From contig NZ_JBHSKT010000010.1 in NCBI RefSeq assembly GCF_042657365.1, positions 82,402 to 146,401 on the forward strand: DNA of 64,000 nt, given 5' to 3'. Below are positions 8,984-17,741 of this stretch, one piece after another; within the stretch, counting starts at the first letter, position 1; each line of letters begins with the position of its first letter. This stretch comes from Adhaeribacter_A terreus. GTDB lineage: Bacteria; Bacteroidota; Bacteroidia; Cytophagales; Hymenobacteraceae. The notes below the pieces were generated by a model that worked only from the letters and a program-made list of their open reading frames with translations, did not search any database and was not told the origin of the DNA. A program made the position numbers and the translations under genes.

Positions 8984-9549
8984 TTCCCCACCTCATCCAG
9001 CGGTTTTCTATTATGCGCCTTCAGTTTTTTAAAAGCCGTTGGCGTGAAACCGGTAACTTGTTTGAACTGGCTGGAAAGGTGCGCTACGGAACTGTAACCG
9101 AGTTTGTAGGCCATTTCGCTGAGGCTCAATTCGTCGTAAACCAGCCATTCCTTTACTTTTTCGATCTTCTGCAGAATGATGTAGCGCTCGATAGTTACGT
9201 TTTCGGAAGAGGAAAAAAGCTGGCTTAGGTAGTGGTAATCTTTGTCTAGATGCTCGGCGATCAGGTCGGAATAATTCTGCAGGCGGGATTCGGGTTCCTG
9301 AATAAGCTGGATGATGTAGTTTTTGATCTGCTCTACCTGCCGCGCTTTTTTGTCTTCAAGCAACTCAAAACCGGCTTCAGCCAATACATTTTTAATTTGT
9401 TCACGGTCTGCGTTTCCGGTTACGGTGGCTTCGCCGAGCGCAATTTCGTTTACCTCCAAACCCAGCTTTTCCAGCTCATCTTTTACCACGCGCACGCAAC
9501 GTTGGCAAACCATATTTTTAATGGCTAAATGGTGCTGTTCTTCGGGCAT
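8980..9549 (-). CDS. HMA-domain/AraC-type transcriptional regulator, probable copper sensor
   Basis: A 189-residue fusion. Residues 1-68 are a heavy-metal-associated ferredoxin-like domain with MVCQRCV (Cys15 and Cys18 as metal ligands) and a babbabb-like pattern. Residues about 90-183 are an AraC/XylS helix-turn-helix pair, with YHYLSQLFSS for the first helix-turn-helix and LSLSEMAYKLGYSSVAHLSSQFKQVTGFTP as family signature spread over 137-166. The usual AraC sugar-binding domain is absent. Next to copA, the obvious inference is direct sensing of Cu(I) and control of the pump. It is separated from the upstream unknown gene by exactly one 30-bp repeat, and its ATG (9547-9549) abuts that repeat. 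Confidence 0.85.
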   Translation of the reverse strand: MPEEQHHLAIKNMVCQRCVRVVKDELEKLGLEVNEIALGEATVTGNADREQIKNVLAEAGFELLEDKKARQVEQIKNYIIQLIQEPESRLQNYSDLIAEHLDKDYHYLSQLFSSSENVTIERYIILQKIEKVKEWLVYDELSLSEMAYKLGYSSVAHLSSQFKQVTGFTPTAFKKLKAHNRKPLDEVGK

Positions 9550-9579
9550 AAAAACGGTAGGGTTTCGGGGTAAAAAAGT
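9550..9579 (+). repeat. 30-bp bipartite repeat filling the spacer before the HMA-AraC gene
   Basis: It begins AAAAACGGTAGGGTTTC and ends TAAAAAAGT. Together with one extra base it is the entire 31-base spacer between the ATG at 9549 and the stop of the next minus-strand gene at 9581. Confidence 0.8.
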
Positions 9580-9580
9580 A

Positions 9581-10261
9581 TTAATCGTGGTAGTGGCTGG
9601 CTTCGTAGCTGAAGTTAAAACCGACCTTTTGGTTGCGACTTATCTGTTGATTATCAAGCTTTTGTTTCACCGTTATGGTCCGCATATCATCTATATTACG
9701 GGCCATAAGATCGTTATTTACGGCCGCAATTATGGCGCTTTCCACCATCAGTAATATGGCTTCTTCGTTTAAAACATTACGGGCAATATCCTGGTACCGC
9801 AAATTGAGCTGATCTACTCCCTCGAGGTAAAAATGATTCTCGATATTGATCAGTAACCGGCCTAACAAATATCCCGGATCGTTCATACGACCATATTTTA
9901 TTGAATCGGCCATGAAGTTGTAAGCCATGATATGCCCGAAGAACCGACGTTTGAAATCAGCTTCCACGTATTCGGTTTTCATCAGATCGTAGTCTTCAGG
10001 GAAGGTAACCACGTTGGAATGCATCACAAAAACGAGCAGGTCGCCGGAAATTTTTATGTGGAATTCAAACTCGCTTACGTCGCGGTATTCGATCAGAACG
10101 GAAGAATCGAGGGAAGTTACGCGATCGCTGAGCTTTTTTACCAGATCGATGGAAATTTTACGGAACTGATCGAAGGCTTGCTTTGTGTTCCGGTAAATGG
10201 CTTGTTTAGCCGACGATTTCTGTCTGAGACCTTCAAAAATGGCGTCGAGTCTGTCCTCCAT
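9581..10261 (-). CDS. Conserved protein of unknown function
   Basis: A 226-residue soluble protein that I do not recognise. It has no signal peptide or membrane helix. The sequence is mixed alpha/beta with an N-terminal helical, charged part (residues 1-45) and a strand-rich middle (EYRDVSEFEFHIKISGDLLVFVMHS, about 78-102). A long C-terminal helical part follows, ending in a His/Tyr-rich tail (SHYHD). Its gene lies upstream of the HMA-AraC regulator on the same strand, with only a 30-bp repeat between, so cotranscription is likely. That places it in the copper neighbourhood only by position; no metal motif is evident apart from the tail. Confidence 0.75.
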   Translation of the reverse strand: MEDRLDAIFEGLRQKSSAKQAIYRNTKQAFDQFRKISIDLVKKLSDRVTSLDSSVLIEYRDVSEFEFHIKISGDLLVFVMHSNVVTFPEDYDLMKTEYVEADFKRRFFGHIMAYNFMADSIKYGRMNDPGYLLGRLLINIENHFYLEGVDQLNLRYQDIARNVLNEEAILLMVESAIIAAVNNDLMARNIDDMRTITVKQKLDNQQISRNQKVGFNFSYEASHYHD

Positions 10262-10362
10262 AAGCTGCTTTTAGAATTTGAAAATTTAAAGTTAAGGAAT
10301 GCTGACTAAAACATACCCTATTCCGGAGAAATTGGTTTTTAAAAATTTTGCACTGCAAAGTG

Positions 10363-11565
10363 TTATTGAATTATTCCTTCGGCTTCCAGTTTTTGCAAGG
10401 TTTCCTGATCAAGGCCGGCGAGTTTCTGCAGTACTTCCCGGGTATGCTGGGCGTAATGCGGGGGCGGCAACAAATGATCATTCATAGGTTTTTCGAGCTT
10501 AAACGCTACCGTTTTTAAACCTGAAAGTCCATTTTCTGCATAATCTGTCTTGAATTGTAACGCTTTGGCTGCATCTCCGGAAAGAGCTTCGGAAACAGAC
10601 CGGACGGCTCCGGCCGGCACAAAACGCTTTTCCAATTCGGTGAGTAAATATTCCAGCTTAAAACCCGCGATCAGCATTTTTAATTTTTCGTTGAGCACCA
10701 GCCGGTTTTTTACGCGCGCACTGTTTTTACTGAATAAAATGTCTTCCGCAATTTCCGGTTGGCCCAAAACCAGGCATAAATTCCGGAACTGCCGGTCATC
10801 TCCGATGGCTAAAATAAGTTGTTTCTGATCTTCGGTGGTAAAAATGGTGCCATAAGGAACGATATTCGGATGTTCGGAGCCGGCGCGTTGCGGCTCAAAA
10901 CCGGCTACCAAGTAGTTGGTACCCTGATTGGCCAGTGAAGTTAATGCCGCATCGAGCAAAGACATCTGCACCAGCTGGCCTTTCCCGGTTTTTTCGCGCA
11001 TATATAAAGCCGTAAGCAAACCTTCTTTTAACTGGTGCGCGGCAAAAAGATCGACAAACGCAACCGGCATTTTGGTAGGTAATCCATCGGGTTCGCCGTT
11101 CAGGTACATCAGCCCGCTTTCCGCCTGGATCACGGCATCGTATCCGGCTCTTGGGTTTTGGGTGCCGTAACCGGTAATGTGGCCGTAAAGCAGTTTTGGG
11201 TTGATTTCGGATAGCGTTTTATAATCTACCCGCAATTTTTCGGCGTCTCCGGGTTTGTAGCTGGCAATTACGATGTCAGCCTGCGCCGTAAGTTTATGTA
11301 GAATTTGCAGCCCGGCTGTTTTTTTCAGGTCTAAAGCTACCGATCTTTTGCCCCAGTTAGCGCAGGAAAAATAGGCTGAAATATCGGTTTCCGGATTTTC
11401 GGAGCGGGCTTTCCATTTGCGGGTTACATCGCCTTGCGTGCCGGTATTCTCTATTTTTATAACGGTAGCGCCGAGTTCAGCAAAAAATTGCCCTACGCTC
11501 GGACCAGCCAGTACGCTGGCAAGTTCGAGCACTACAAGTCCGGAAAAAGGTTGTTCAGCTTGCAT
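10363..11565 (-). CDS. CaiB/BaiF-family CoA-transferase
   Basis: A class III CoA-transferase that moves CoA between carboxylic acids through a glutamyl/aspartyl-CoA intermediate; the substrate cannot be told. The 400 residues are normal. The N-terminal LVVLELASVLAGPSVGQFFAELGA (spread over 11-34) and the IKIE strand are family marks, as are DLKK and INPKLLYGHITGYG (about 119-132). The catalytic Asp is expected in VAFVDLFAAH, near residue 170. C-terminal LPPPHYAQHTREVLQKLAG also fits. It carries two 30-bp-motif matches inside the coding sequence (10487-10516 and 11192-11221). It appears to be a single-gene unit followed by an unstructured 101-base gap. Confidence 0.88.
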   Translation of the reverse strand: MQAEQPFSGLVVLELASVLAGPSVGQFFAELGATVIKIENTGTQGDVTRKWKARSENPETDISAYFSCANWGKRSVALDLKKTAGLQILHKLTAQADIVIASYKPGDAEKLRVDYKTLSEINPKLLYGHITGYGTQNPRAGYDAVIQAESGLMYLNGEPDGLPTKMPVAFVDLFAAHQLKEGLLTALYMREKTGKGQLVQMSLLDAALTSLANQGTNYLVAGFEPQRAGSEHPNIVPYGTIFTTEDQKQLILAIGDDRQFRNLCLVLGQPEIAEDILFSKNSARVKNRLVLNEKLKMLIAGFKLEYLLTELEKRFVPAGAVRSVSEALSGDAAKALQFKTDYAENGLSGLKTVAFKLEKPMNDHLLPPPHYAQHTREVLQKLAGLDQETLQKLEAEGIIQ

Positions 11566-11572
11566 AGAATAA

Positions 11573-11603
11573 GAAAAACCAACCGTTACGGATTGGTTTT
11601 CAT
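11573..11603 (-). terminator. Hairpin between CoA-transferase gene and M48 operon
   Basis: AAACCAA and TTGGTTT form a stem around CCGTTACGGA, with A and T runs outside. It would terminate the M48 peptidase transcript just before the CoA-transferase ATG. Confidence 0.55.
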
Positions 11604-11619
11604 AAGTGATTTAAAACAC

Positions 11620-11649
11620 AAAAACGGTAGGGCAAATTACGTAAAAACT
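11620..11649 (+). repeat. 30-bp bipartite repeat copy, degenerate
   Basis: It begins AAAAACGGTAGGG. The right end is GTAAAAACT instead of TAAAAAGT. It lies between the CoA-transferase start and the M48 stop. Confidence 0.5.
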
Positions 11650-11662
11650 CGCCACGTGGCAT

Positions 11663-12754
11663 TTATTCTACCGACTTTCCTTTCAGTTTTTGCCAGTAAT
11701 ATTGCAGCGAATCGTTTGGTTGTACCTGAAATTTCCGGCTGGCAATTTCGGTTTTCAGGTAATCGATGCGGGAATCGAGAACCGGGTGCGTGCTTAAAAA
11801 TTCCGGCAGATCTAAATTCCCTTTCTGGTCTTTCAAAGCACTGAAAAGCCCTACCATACCGTTCGGATCGATGCGTTTTTGTTCCAGCAATTTTAGTCCC
11901 GTCATATCGGCTTCTTTTTCCAGTTCCCGGTTATATTCCAGCGATTTCAGACTGTTGGCGTTTTCAGCTACCACCACCATAATGCCATTCACATCGCCAA
12001 AAAGCAGGGAAACCAGGAAGTAACTTGACAGATTCCGAAACAACGCTTTCAGCGAATGGCGATGCTGCAAATGGGCATTTTCGTGGGCCATCAGGCCGGC
12101 AAATTCCTCGTAACTATCGGTAAGGTGAATGATCGGTTCGTAAACCACAATGTGCCCACCAGGAACTGCAAATGCATTCGCCTGAGAATTTTTCACGACA
12201 GTAACGCTTACTTTTCCGTTTTGCGGACTGGCGTGCAGCAGGTTAAAAAAACGCTGGGCATAAATAGTTTTGACGGAATCTTTTTCTTCCGCTTCGAGCA
12301 TGCCATCGATCAGGGCCTGGCCTAATTTTACTTCGGCGCTTACCGGTAAATTTTCGGCTACAATTTCTGCGGTTTTAGGAATAAGCCAGAAATATGCTCC
12401 GGCAACCAGCAACACAAAAACCGCCAGCACACTTAAAAGCGGCAACGGATCTCCGGAAATCAAAGAACCATAGCGCGAACCTGCAAAAACAGCTTTCGGG
12501 TATTTTTCCTTTAATGCGCCGAAAAAGGCCGGATCTTTCACTTCCAGATATTCAGGCGGCGAAGCGGCATATTGCAGTTCTACCAGTTCGTCATCGTTAA
12601 AATCGTTGCGTCCAATCAGGTTTATATCCCAGATCCGCAGGAAATCCGCATCAGTCGGGGAAGTAAGTTGAAATTCTGTGGGCAAAAATGTTACCGAAAC
12701 GGGCAGGCCCGCACTGGTTTTTCCGTTAAAATATAAGCCTTGAAATTCGGCCAT
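11663..12754 (-). CDS. Membrane-anchored M48 (HtpX/Oma1-like) zinc metallopeptidase
   Basis: A 363-residue membrane protease. The N-terminal 95 residues form a small domain seen before the M48 domain in related proteins. One membrane helix follows (about 102-124, LSVLAVFVLLVAGAYFWLIP), then the M48 domain. The zinc motif HENAH starts at H224 and the third ligand region is LEKEADMTGLKLL. The protease domain is probably periplasmic, given a single helix (inference). The frame runs back to a TTG directly abutting the DUF898 stop, but the ATG at 12752-12754 is preferred. It is cotranscribed with the upstream DUF898 gene (9-base gap), a pairing seen in many Gram-negative genomes. Confidence 0.88.
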   Translation of the reverse strand: MAEFQGLYFNGKTSAGLPVSVTFLPTEFQLTSPTDADFLRIWDINLIGRNDFNDDELVELQYAASPPEYLEVKDPAFFGALKEKYPKAVFAGSRYGSLISGDPLPLLSVLAVFVLLVAGAYFWLIPKTAEIVAENLPVSAEVKLGQALIDGMLEAEEKDSVKTIYAQRFFNLLHASPQNGKVSVTVVKNSQANAFAVPGGHIVVYEPIIHLTDSYEEFAGLMAHENAHLQHRHSLKALFRNLSSYFLVSLLFGDVNGIMVVVAENANSLKSLEYNRELEKEADMTGLKLLEQKRIDPNGMVGLFSALKDQKGNLDLPEFLSTHPVLDSRIDYLKTEIASRKFQVQPNDSLQYYWQKLKGKSVE

Positions 12755-12763
12755 AAGCTGCAA

Positions 12764-13741
12764 TTATACCAGGTCAAGATTCAGAATATCGGAAACGTCT
12801 TCCATAGTAGCATCAATGCCATCGGTTTGGGCTTGTTCCAGATTTTCGAGGTCTAAATTACAGAACAATTCGCAGTTATTAATCACGTAACGCATGGTAC
12901 GAACGGTAACCAACGGCGTGCCTAAACCCAAAGTAAAGATCACGATCAGGATGTTTCCGGCCAGAAGTTTAAAATAACCGGCACCATTCACGTTGGCTTC
13001 CAGGCGCGAATAATTACCATTCTGCTCAATTAAAATATTGTTGAAATAGAAGCGGTGCAATTCAGCCATGTACCCGAACAAGTAAATTCCCAGCGTGAAC
13101 ATGCTCAGGAAATAACCTTTCAGGTGGATCATGAACAATTCGCTGCCTTCGCCATCGAACTCAAAACGAATATTTCCGATGCGGATATTGCCTACAATTT
13201 TCTTCCGCAGCGCTACAGCAAACCAGGAAGAATAAATACCCAAAGTAATAATAGACAAAAACATACCTTTTATGCAGGTAACGTAAATCTCTTTCAGGCT
13301 GGCGGTGAAGGCAAAATGGATACCGCGCCAGGAAGTGCGGGAAAGGCGGTAGCGCATGGAACCGTAAATAGCTACCGGAATTAAGGCGGCCAAACCAAAA
13401 TAAAAGAAGAACATACCGCCTAAAATCAGGCCTTTAGAACCAGAAAAGACGCAAGCCATGAGTACGCCATAGAGCACCGCAAACACCAGCATGGCTTTTA
13501 TAAATCCTTTGAACATTTCTTTTCCGGTACCATGAAATTTAAAGCGGCTGCCGGCAAATTCGGTTTTCTGGTACAGGTATTTCAGTTTTTCGGCTTTGGC
13601 CCAGGGATAATAAACGCCGAAGGTAACCACGGTTAATACCCAGTTTGGTAACTGAATACCGAATAATTCGGAGCTTTTGCCTTTAAACTCAAAGGTTTGC
13701 GGCACTTCTGCCGCCGGAGAAGGCTGGTAAATTTCTTCCAT
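12764..13741 (-). CDS. DUF898 (YjgN-like) multi-pass membrane protein
   Basis: A 325-residue integral membrane protein of the DUF898/YjgN family, whose biochemical role is unknown. Internal repeats typical of the family are visible: FEFKGKSSELFGIQLPNWVLTVVTFGVYYPWAKAEK at the start (about 17-52), and a related FEFDGEGSELFMIHLKGYFLSMFTLGIYLFGYMAEL near 200-235. About six to eight hydrophobic helices are present. It is the first gene of a two-gene operon with the M48 peptidase, which suggests the protease and DUF898 act on one membrane process. A spacer with two 30-bp repeat copies lies upstream. Confidence 0.85.
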   Translation of the reverse strand: MEEIYQPSPAAEVPQTFEFKGKSSELFGIQLPNWVLTVVTFGVYYPWAKAEKLKYLYQKTEFAGSRFKFHGTGKEMFKGFIKAMLVFAVLYGVLMACVFSGSKGLILGGMFFFYFGLAALIPVAIYGSMRYRLSRTSWRGIHFAFTASLKEIYVTCIKGMFLSIITLGIYSSWFAVALRKKIVGNIRIGNIRFEFDGEGSELFMIHLKGYFLSMFTLGIYLFGYMAELHRFYFNNILIEQNGNYSRLEANVNGAGYFKLLAGNILIVIFTLGLGTPLVTVRTMRYVINNCELFCNLDLENLEQAQTDGIDATMEDVSDILNLDLV

Positions 13742-13878
13742 AAATTGAGTGGGGATGATTGTTTTTAGATTGCTTGATTTTCAAAGATAAAAACTAATTG
13801 TAACAAAGCAAATCCAGCCATTGCTATAAACACCATTTACTTTCTTTGCCTCAAAACCTACCATTTCACCAGCAAAGC

Positions 13879-13907
13879 ACTTTTTAGCCGAAAAACATAC
13901 CGTTTTT
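13879..13907 (-). repeat. 30-bp-type repeat copy (29 bases), first of a pair
   Basis: On the minus strand it starts AAAAACGGTATG and ends GCTAAAAAGT. It lies upstream of the DUF898 operon, 18 bases from the next copy. Confidence 0.7.
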
Positions 13908-13925
13908 ATTATCAGATTCACCACC

Positions 13926-13955
13926 ACTTTTTCTACCTGAAATCCTAGCGTTTTT
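13926..13955 (-). repeat. 30-bp bipartite repeat copy, second of a pair
   Basis: On the minus strand it starts AAAAACGCTAGGATTTC and ends AGAAAAAGT. Same orientation as the copy at 13879. Confidence 0.75.
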
Positions 13956-13962
13956 AAAAACA

Positions 13963-13992
13963 AAAAACCACCGGCCAGAAGCCGGTGGTTTT
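13963..13992. terminator. Terminator after the T9SS-cargo gene
   Basis: AAAACCACCGGC pairs with GCCGGTGGTTTT around a 5-base loop. It lies 30 bases beyond the stop of the minus-strand gene at 14023. Confidence 0.85.
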
Positions 13993-14022
13993 CCCAGTAT
14001 GATTACTACTTAACTACTTTAC

Positions 14023-15591
14023 TTATTTAATGATCAGTTTCTGAACGCTTACTTTGTCGCCGGCTTTCAGGTTTACCAGGTATAAACCAGGTCTCATGCC
14101 TAAGCTGCGGCCGTCTACGTTTATTTCGGTGGCGTTGGTTATTTGTCTGCTGTGCAGTACGCGGCCACTCATATCCAGAATTTGCAGTGTTGCATTTGTT
14201 GGCTCAGTGGTTCTTACATTGAATACACCGTCGGTAGATGGGTTCGGATAAACTGTGATGCCTGCATCTTTTCCTTTAGCTGTTACAGCGATTACTTTGC
14301 TGAATTCAAACTTGCCGTCGAAATCTACCTGGCGTAATCTGTAGTAATTCAGGCCGTTGGCAGCATTTTTATCGAGGAAGTTATATTTCAGTACGTTGCT
14401 GCTATTGCCGTTACCTTTCACGGTGCCAACAGTTTCGAAAGAACGGCCATCGTTGCTGCGTTGTACTTCAAAACGATCGTTATTTTTCTCAGCGGCAGTA
14501 GACCAGTTCAGGGAAATTCCTTCGGCAGTGGTAGTGCCCGAGAAACCGATCAGTTCTACCGGTAGCGGGTTAATATTGCCGCAATCTTCGTTTACAAACA
14601 CATATTCTGTATCGGTTGCGGTTCCGCAGTTATTGGTTACTGTTACGGTTACATCGCCTGGTTCAAAGCCTACATAAACGGTAATACTGTTAGTGCCTTG
14701 TCCAGAATCGATGGTCCAATCGGCGGGAACGTTCCAGGTATAGGTGGCGTTGTTTTGCGCTGGGGTAGTGAAGGTATAAGGTTCATCATTGAAAGCACAA
14801 ACGGTATCTGGTCCGGCAATTTCAGCTACTACGTTGCAAACCGGTGGCGTACCGCAGTTGGTGTTCACATCTACATCTATAGCATCGGAAGCGGTAGTGT
14901 TGCAGTAGCCTTTGTAGCCTCCTACGCCGTTGCCGTTGTTGCCATTTCCGCTGTTACCGTTAGAAGCAAATGTTGTGGTTACACTAACTTTGCCGTCAGT
15001 TGCACCAGGAGTTACGGTTAAAGTCTTGGTACCTTGTCCGCTTACAATTGTCCAGCCGGCTGGTACAGTCCAGGTATAAGTAAAGTTACCTTTCACCTGG
15101 CCATTACCGTTACCATTTCCGCGGCCTAAAGAATCCGCTACAGTTGCATTATACGTTTGGTTTACATTTACACAAACAGAATCAGGTCCATCTACATCAA
15201 CAATAAAGCCTTTGCTTGGTTTTACAGGGAGGGTTGCTACTTTGGTGCCGCAGATCGGGTCATTCACTTTCACTTTCATGGTACCGCTTTTAGTACCGAC
15301 TCTTACAGTTACGCAGTTGGTGCCTTGCCCGGAAACAATTTCCCAGCCGGTTGGCGGGTTGCCGGCGTGGGCTCTTGGCACATCCCATTCAAAAGAAGTA
15401 TAGCCCCGGCTGTTATCGATGCAATAGGTTTCTAAAGAACCTGGACAAGGATGTTGATTTCCGGTTATTGGTCTTGGTTGCGAGGTATTACAAGGGCTGT
15501 TGGTTTTTGCTGCCTGCTGCGCATTTGCGTCAGGGTTAAGAAAAAGCAGCGACAAGAAAAGGAATACGGAAGTAAGTAAGTTAGTTTTCAT
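14023..15591 (-). CDS. Secreted Ig/PKD-like protein with T9SS type A sorting domain
   Basis: A 522-residue extracellular protein of unknown binding function. It has a signal peptide (residues 1-24, ending ANAQ). Three PKD/Ig-like repeats follow, each with a W-x-V/I-P core and SGQGT turns (TGWEIVSGQGT, AGWTIVSGQGT, ADWTIDSGQGT). Low-complexity GN-rich inserts (residues about 155-165 and 210-226) link them. A fibronectin-like LNWSTAAEKNNDRFEVQRS segment occurs near 363-381. The last 80 residues are the T9SS CTD: VYPNPSTDGVFNV, then QILDMSGRV, ending LYLVNLKAGDKVSVQKLIIK. This shows the host has gliding/type IX secretion machinery. It is monocistronic with a strong terminator. Confidence 0.9.
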   Translation of the reverse strand: MKTNLLTSVFLFLSLLFLNPDANAQQAAKTNSPCNTSQPRPITGNQHPCPGSLETYCIDNSRGYTSFEWDVPRAHAGNPPTGWEIVSGQGTNCVTVRVGTKSGTMKVKVNDPICGTKVATLPVKPSKGFIVDVDGPDSVCVNVNQTYNATVADSLGRGNGNGNGQVKGNFTYTWTVPAGWTIVSGQGTKTLTVTPGATDGKVSVTTTFASNGNSGNGNNGNGVGGYKGYCNTTASDAIDVDVNTNCGTPPVCNVVAEIAGPDTVCAFNDEPYTFTTPAQNNATYTWNVPADWTIDSGQGTNSITVYVGFEPGDVTVTVTNNCGTATDTEYVFVNEDCGNINPLPVELIGFSGTTTAEGISLNWSTAAEKNNDRFEVQRSNDGRSFETVGTVKGNGNSSNVLKYNFLDKNAANGLNYYRLRQVDFDGKFEFSKVIAVTAKGKDAGITVYPNPSTDGVFNVRTTEPTNATLQILDMSGRVLHSRQITNATEINVDGRSLGMRPGLYLVNLKAGDKVSVQKLIIK

Positions 15592-15992
15592 AGCTCGGAA
15601 TAGTTAAATTTTCTTCATATTTTCAGTTAAATTTTCGAAATCATTTTCGGTAATTTCTTATATGGGGTTTTAACGCCCCGAGCTATCATCAGTTGCACTA
15701 AGCAATGTTTACAAATTTAAAATCCTTTAATATTATTTAAATAATACAATTTATACACTCATTTACCAGCTTTAAACACCTATTCACCTCATTTTTTACA
15801 ACTATATACAACTACCTATATTTAACTTATCCAAGACTATTAAATTTCAGGCAAGCATTTCATAGCTGATAAAAAAGTTTTAAACTGTTTTCTACTTAAA
15901 ATATCGACTGATATTAAGTACAATTTTAAAGAGTTTTATCATACCTATTTTCATGCGGAATATAATGCTGTTATTGCCCGTTTTTTTTATGT
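15592..15992. other. Gene-free AT-rich spacer between divergent genes
   Basis: About 400 bases of AT-rich DNA upstream of both the T9SS-cargo gene and the helicase gene. No ORF or strong hairpin was seen. Two 30-bp repeat copies lie at its right end. Confidence 0.6.
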
Positions 15993-16022
15993 ACTTTTAC
16001 TCAGCGCTTTCATAGCGTTTTT
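15993..16022 (-). repeat. 30-bp bipartite repeat copy upstream of the helicase
   Basis: On the minus strand it begins AAAAACGCTATG and ends GTAAAAGT. It lies 26 bases before the helicase ATG. Confidence 0.7.
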
Positions 16023-16041
16023 TGTATTTAAAATTGAACTG

Positions 16042-16071
16042 ACTTTTATGAGTGAAATGGATACCGTTTCT
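16042..16071 (-). repeat. 30-bp bipartite repeat copy spanning the helicase start codon
   Basis: On the plus strand it reads ACTTTTATGAGTG and ends ATACCGTTTCT, so the ATG at 16048 and the first eight codons lie inside the repeat. Confidence 0.5.
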
Positions 16072-17556
16072 TTCGATACCTTTGACCTGCACGACGATCT
16101 TTTAAATGGCATCAACGCCATGGGCTTTAGAAATGCCACGCCCGTGCAGCAGCAAGCCATTCCGGCTATTCTGGAACAAAAAGACCTGATCGCCTGCGCC
16201 CAGACCGGAACCGGCAAAACAGGCGCGTATTTAATTCCGCTTTTAGACCGCATTTCCCACGCCGGCCACGACCATACCAGCACGTTAATTTTAGTACCTA
16301 CCCGCGAACTTGCCAAGCAGATCGACGATCAGGTTGAAGGTCTCTCCTATTTCGTTTCGGCTACCAGCATTGCCATTTACGGCGGCAGCAAAGGCGATAA
16401 CTGGGACCAACAGAAACGTGCTCTAACGACAGGTGCCGATATTATTATTGCCACGCCTGGTCGCCTTATTGCGCACATGAACATGGGCTACGTAAAGTTC
16501 GACCAACTCAATTATCTGGTGCTTGACGAAGCCGATAAAATGCTGGACATGGGCTTTATGGACGACATTATGCGCATTGTGAACGAACTGCCGAAGAACC
16601 GCCAGACGCTACTTTTCTCCGCCACCATGCCGCCAAAGATCCGCACGCTGGCCAAAAACATTCTGAACGAACCGGTAGAGATCAGCCTTGCAGTCTCCAA
16701 GCCCGCCGAAAACATCGACCAACGCTTCTACTTCACTTACGACAGCCAGAAACTACCTCTGCTGGAAAGCCTGATCAACGGATTGGAAGTTTCGAGCATG
16801 ATCGTATTCACTTCCCGGAAATCAAATGTAAATTCTATTGTGCGCTCGCTACAGAAACTTGGTTTTACCGCTGAAGGAATTCAATCTGACATTGAGCAGG
16901 ACGAACGCGAAAAAGTACTTTTAGGCTTCCGGAATAAGAAATACCAGATCCTGGTGGCTACCGATATTATGTCGCGCGGCATCGATATCGATAATATTTC
17001 GCACGTAGTGAATTTCGATATGCCGCAGGACGCTGAAGATTACATTCACCGCATCGGCCGCACCGCCCGCGCTGCCGCTACCGGCACCGCGCTAACGTTC
17101 GTGAATGAAAAGGACATGTACAAGATCCCGCGCATCGAACGTCTGATCGAGAAAGAAGTACCAAAATTCGACCTGCCCGATTTTTTAGGCAAAGGCCCGG
17201 AATATAACCCGAACGCCAAACCGGAAAAACGCGGCGGCCGCGATAAAAAAGGCGGCAAAGGCCGCAACGGCGATCGCAAAGAAAACCGCAGCTCCAAACC
17301 ACAAGGTGAGCGCAAACCCGCTGCAAAAGCGGAAGGCCAACCAACTGAAACCGGAGAAAACACTATAGTTTCAAGCCTAAAAAGTGCCGAGAACAAAAAC
17401 CGTAACCGTGATAGGAACCGCGACCGCGACCGCAAACCTAAAGCTGAAGTAGACAATAACCGCCCGATCAAGGCCTTTGTACCGAAACGCGAATCGAAAA
17501 CGCAGCATGCTGCTGAAGGAAAAGCTTCCTCGGAGAATACGCCTACAGCTGAATAA
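16048..17556 (+). CDS. DEAD-box RNA helicase (RhlE-like)
   Basis: An ATP-dependent RNA helicase acting in RNA unwinding, ribosome assembly or RNA decay. The Q motif GFRNATPVQQQAIPAIL is at about 29-45. Motif I AQTGTGKT, Ia PTRELA, motif II DEAD, motif III SAT and motif VI HRIGRTARA are all intact. The tail beyond residue 395 is basic and low-complexity, with RGG, GRNGDRKENR and repeated RNRDRDR blocks, as in RhlE-type helicases with an RNA-binding tail. Length is 502. The ATG at 16048 lies within a repeat copy; ATG at 16057 is an alternative. The stop TAA is the first triplet of another repeat copy. Confidence 0.94.
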   Translation: MSEMDTVSFDTFDLHDDLLNGINAMGFRNATPVQQQAIPAILEQKDLIACAQTGTGKTGAYLIPLLDRISHAGHDHTSTLILVPTRELAKQIDDQVEGLSYFVSATSIAIYGGSKGDNWDQQKRALTTGADIIIATPGRLIAHMNMGYVKFDQLNYLVLDEADKMLDMGFMDDIMRIVNELPKNRQTLLFSATMPPKIRTLAKNILNEPVEISLAVSKPAENIDQRFYFTYDSQKLPLLESLINGLEVSSMIVFTSRKSNVNSIVRSLQKLGFTAEGIQSDIEQDEREKVLLGFRNKKYQILVATDIMSRGIDIDNISHVVNFDMPQDAEDYIHRIGRTARAAATGTALTFVNEKDMYKIPRIERLIEKEVPKFDLPDFLGKGPEYNPNAKPEKRGGRDKKGGKGRNGDRKENRSSKPQGERKPAAKAEGQPTETGENTIVSSLKSAENKNRNRDRNRDRDRKPKAEVDNNRPIKAFVPKRESKTQHAAEGKASSENTPTAE

Positions 17557-17583
17557 AACGGTATAGTTTTGAGCTAAAAAAGT
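17554..17583 (+). repeat. 30-bp bipartite repeat copy starting at the helicase stop codon
   Basis: It begins TAAAACGGTATAGTTTT and ends TAAAAAAGT; its first three bases are the helicase stop TAA. The terminator follows directly. Confidence 0.75.
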
Positions 17584-17611
17584 AAAGCCCTGCAATTTTG
17601 CAGGGCTTTTT
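17584..17611 (+). terminator. Terminator of the helicase gene
   Basis: AAAGCCCTGCA pairs with TGCAGGGCTTT around a 4-base loop, followed by a T-run. Confidence 0.88.
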
Positions 17612-17668
17612 GTTTGAACACGATTTTTAGGATTTAAGGGATTGGCAGGAATTTTATATTTCGGCAGA

Positions 17669-17698
17669 AAAAACGCTATGCTTTCAAGCATAAAAAGT
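17669..17698 (+). repeat. 30-bp bipartite repeat copy downstream of menA
   Basis: It begins AAAAACGCTATGCTTTC and ends ATAAAAAGT, between the helicase terminator and the menA stop. Confidence 0.78.
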
Positions 17699-17741
17699 CA
17701 TATAATGGCTCCTGGCGCAAGTGTTAAGCCAGCAAAAAAAA

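Noticed and set aside
10262..10362. A gene or repeat in the spacer after the CoA-transferase
   Set aside because: No ORF, hairpin or 30-bp match could be supported there.
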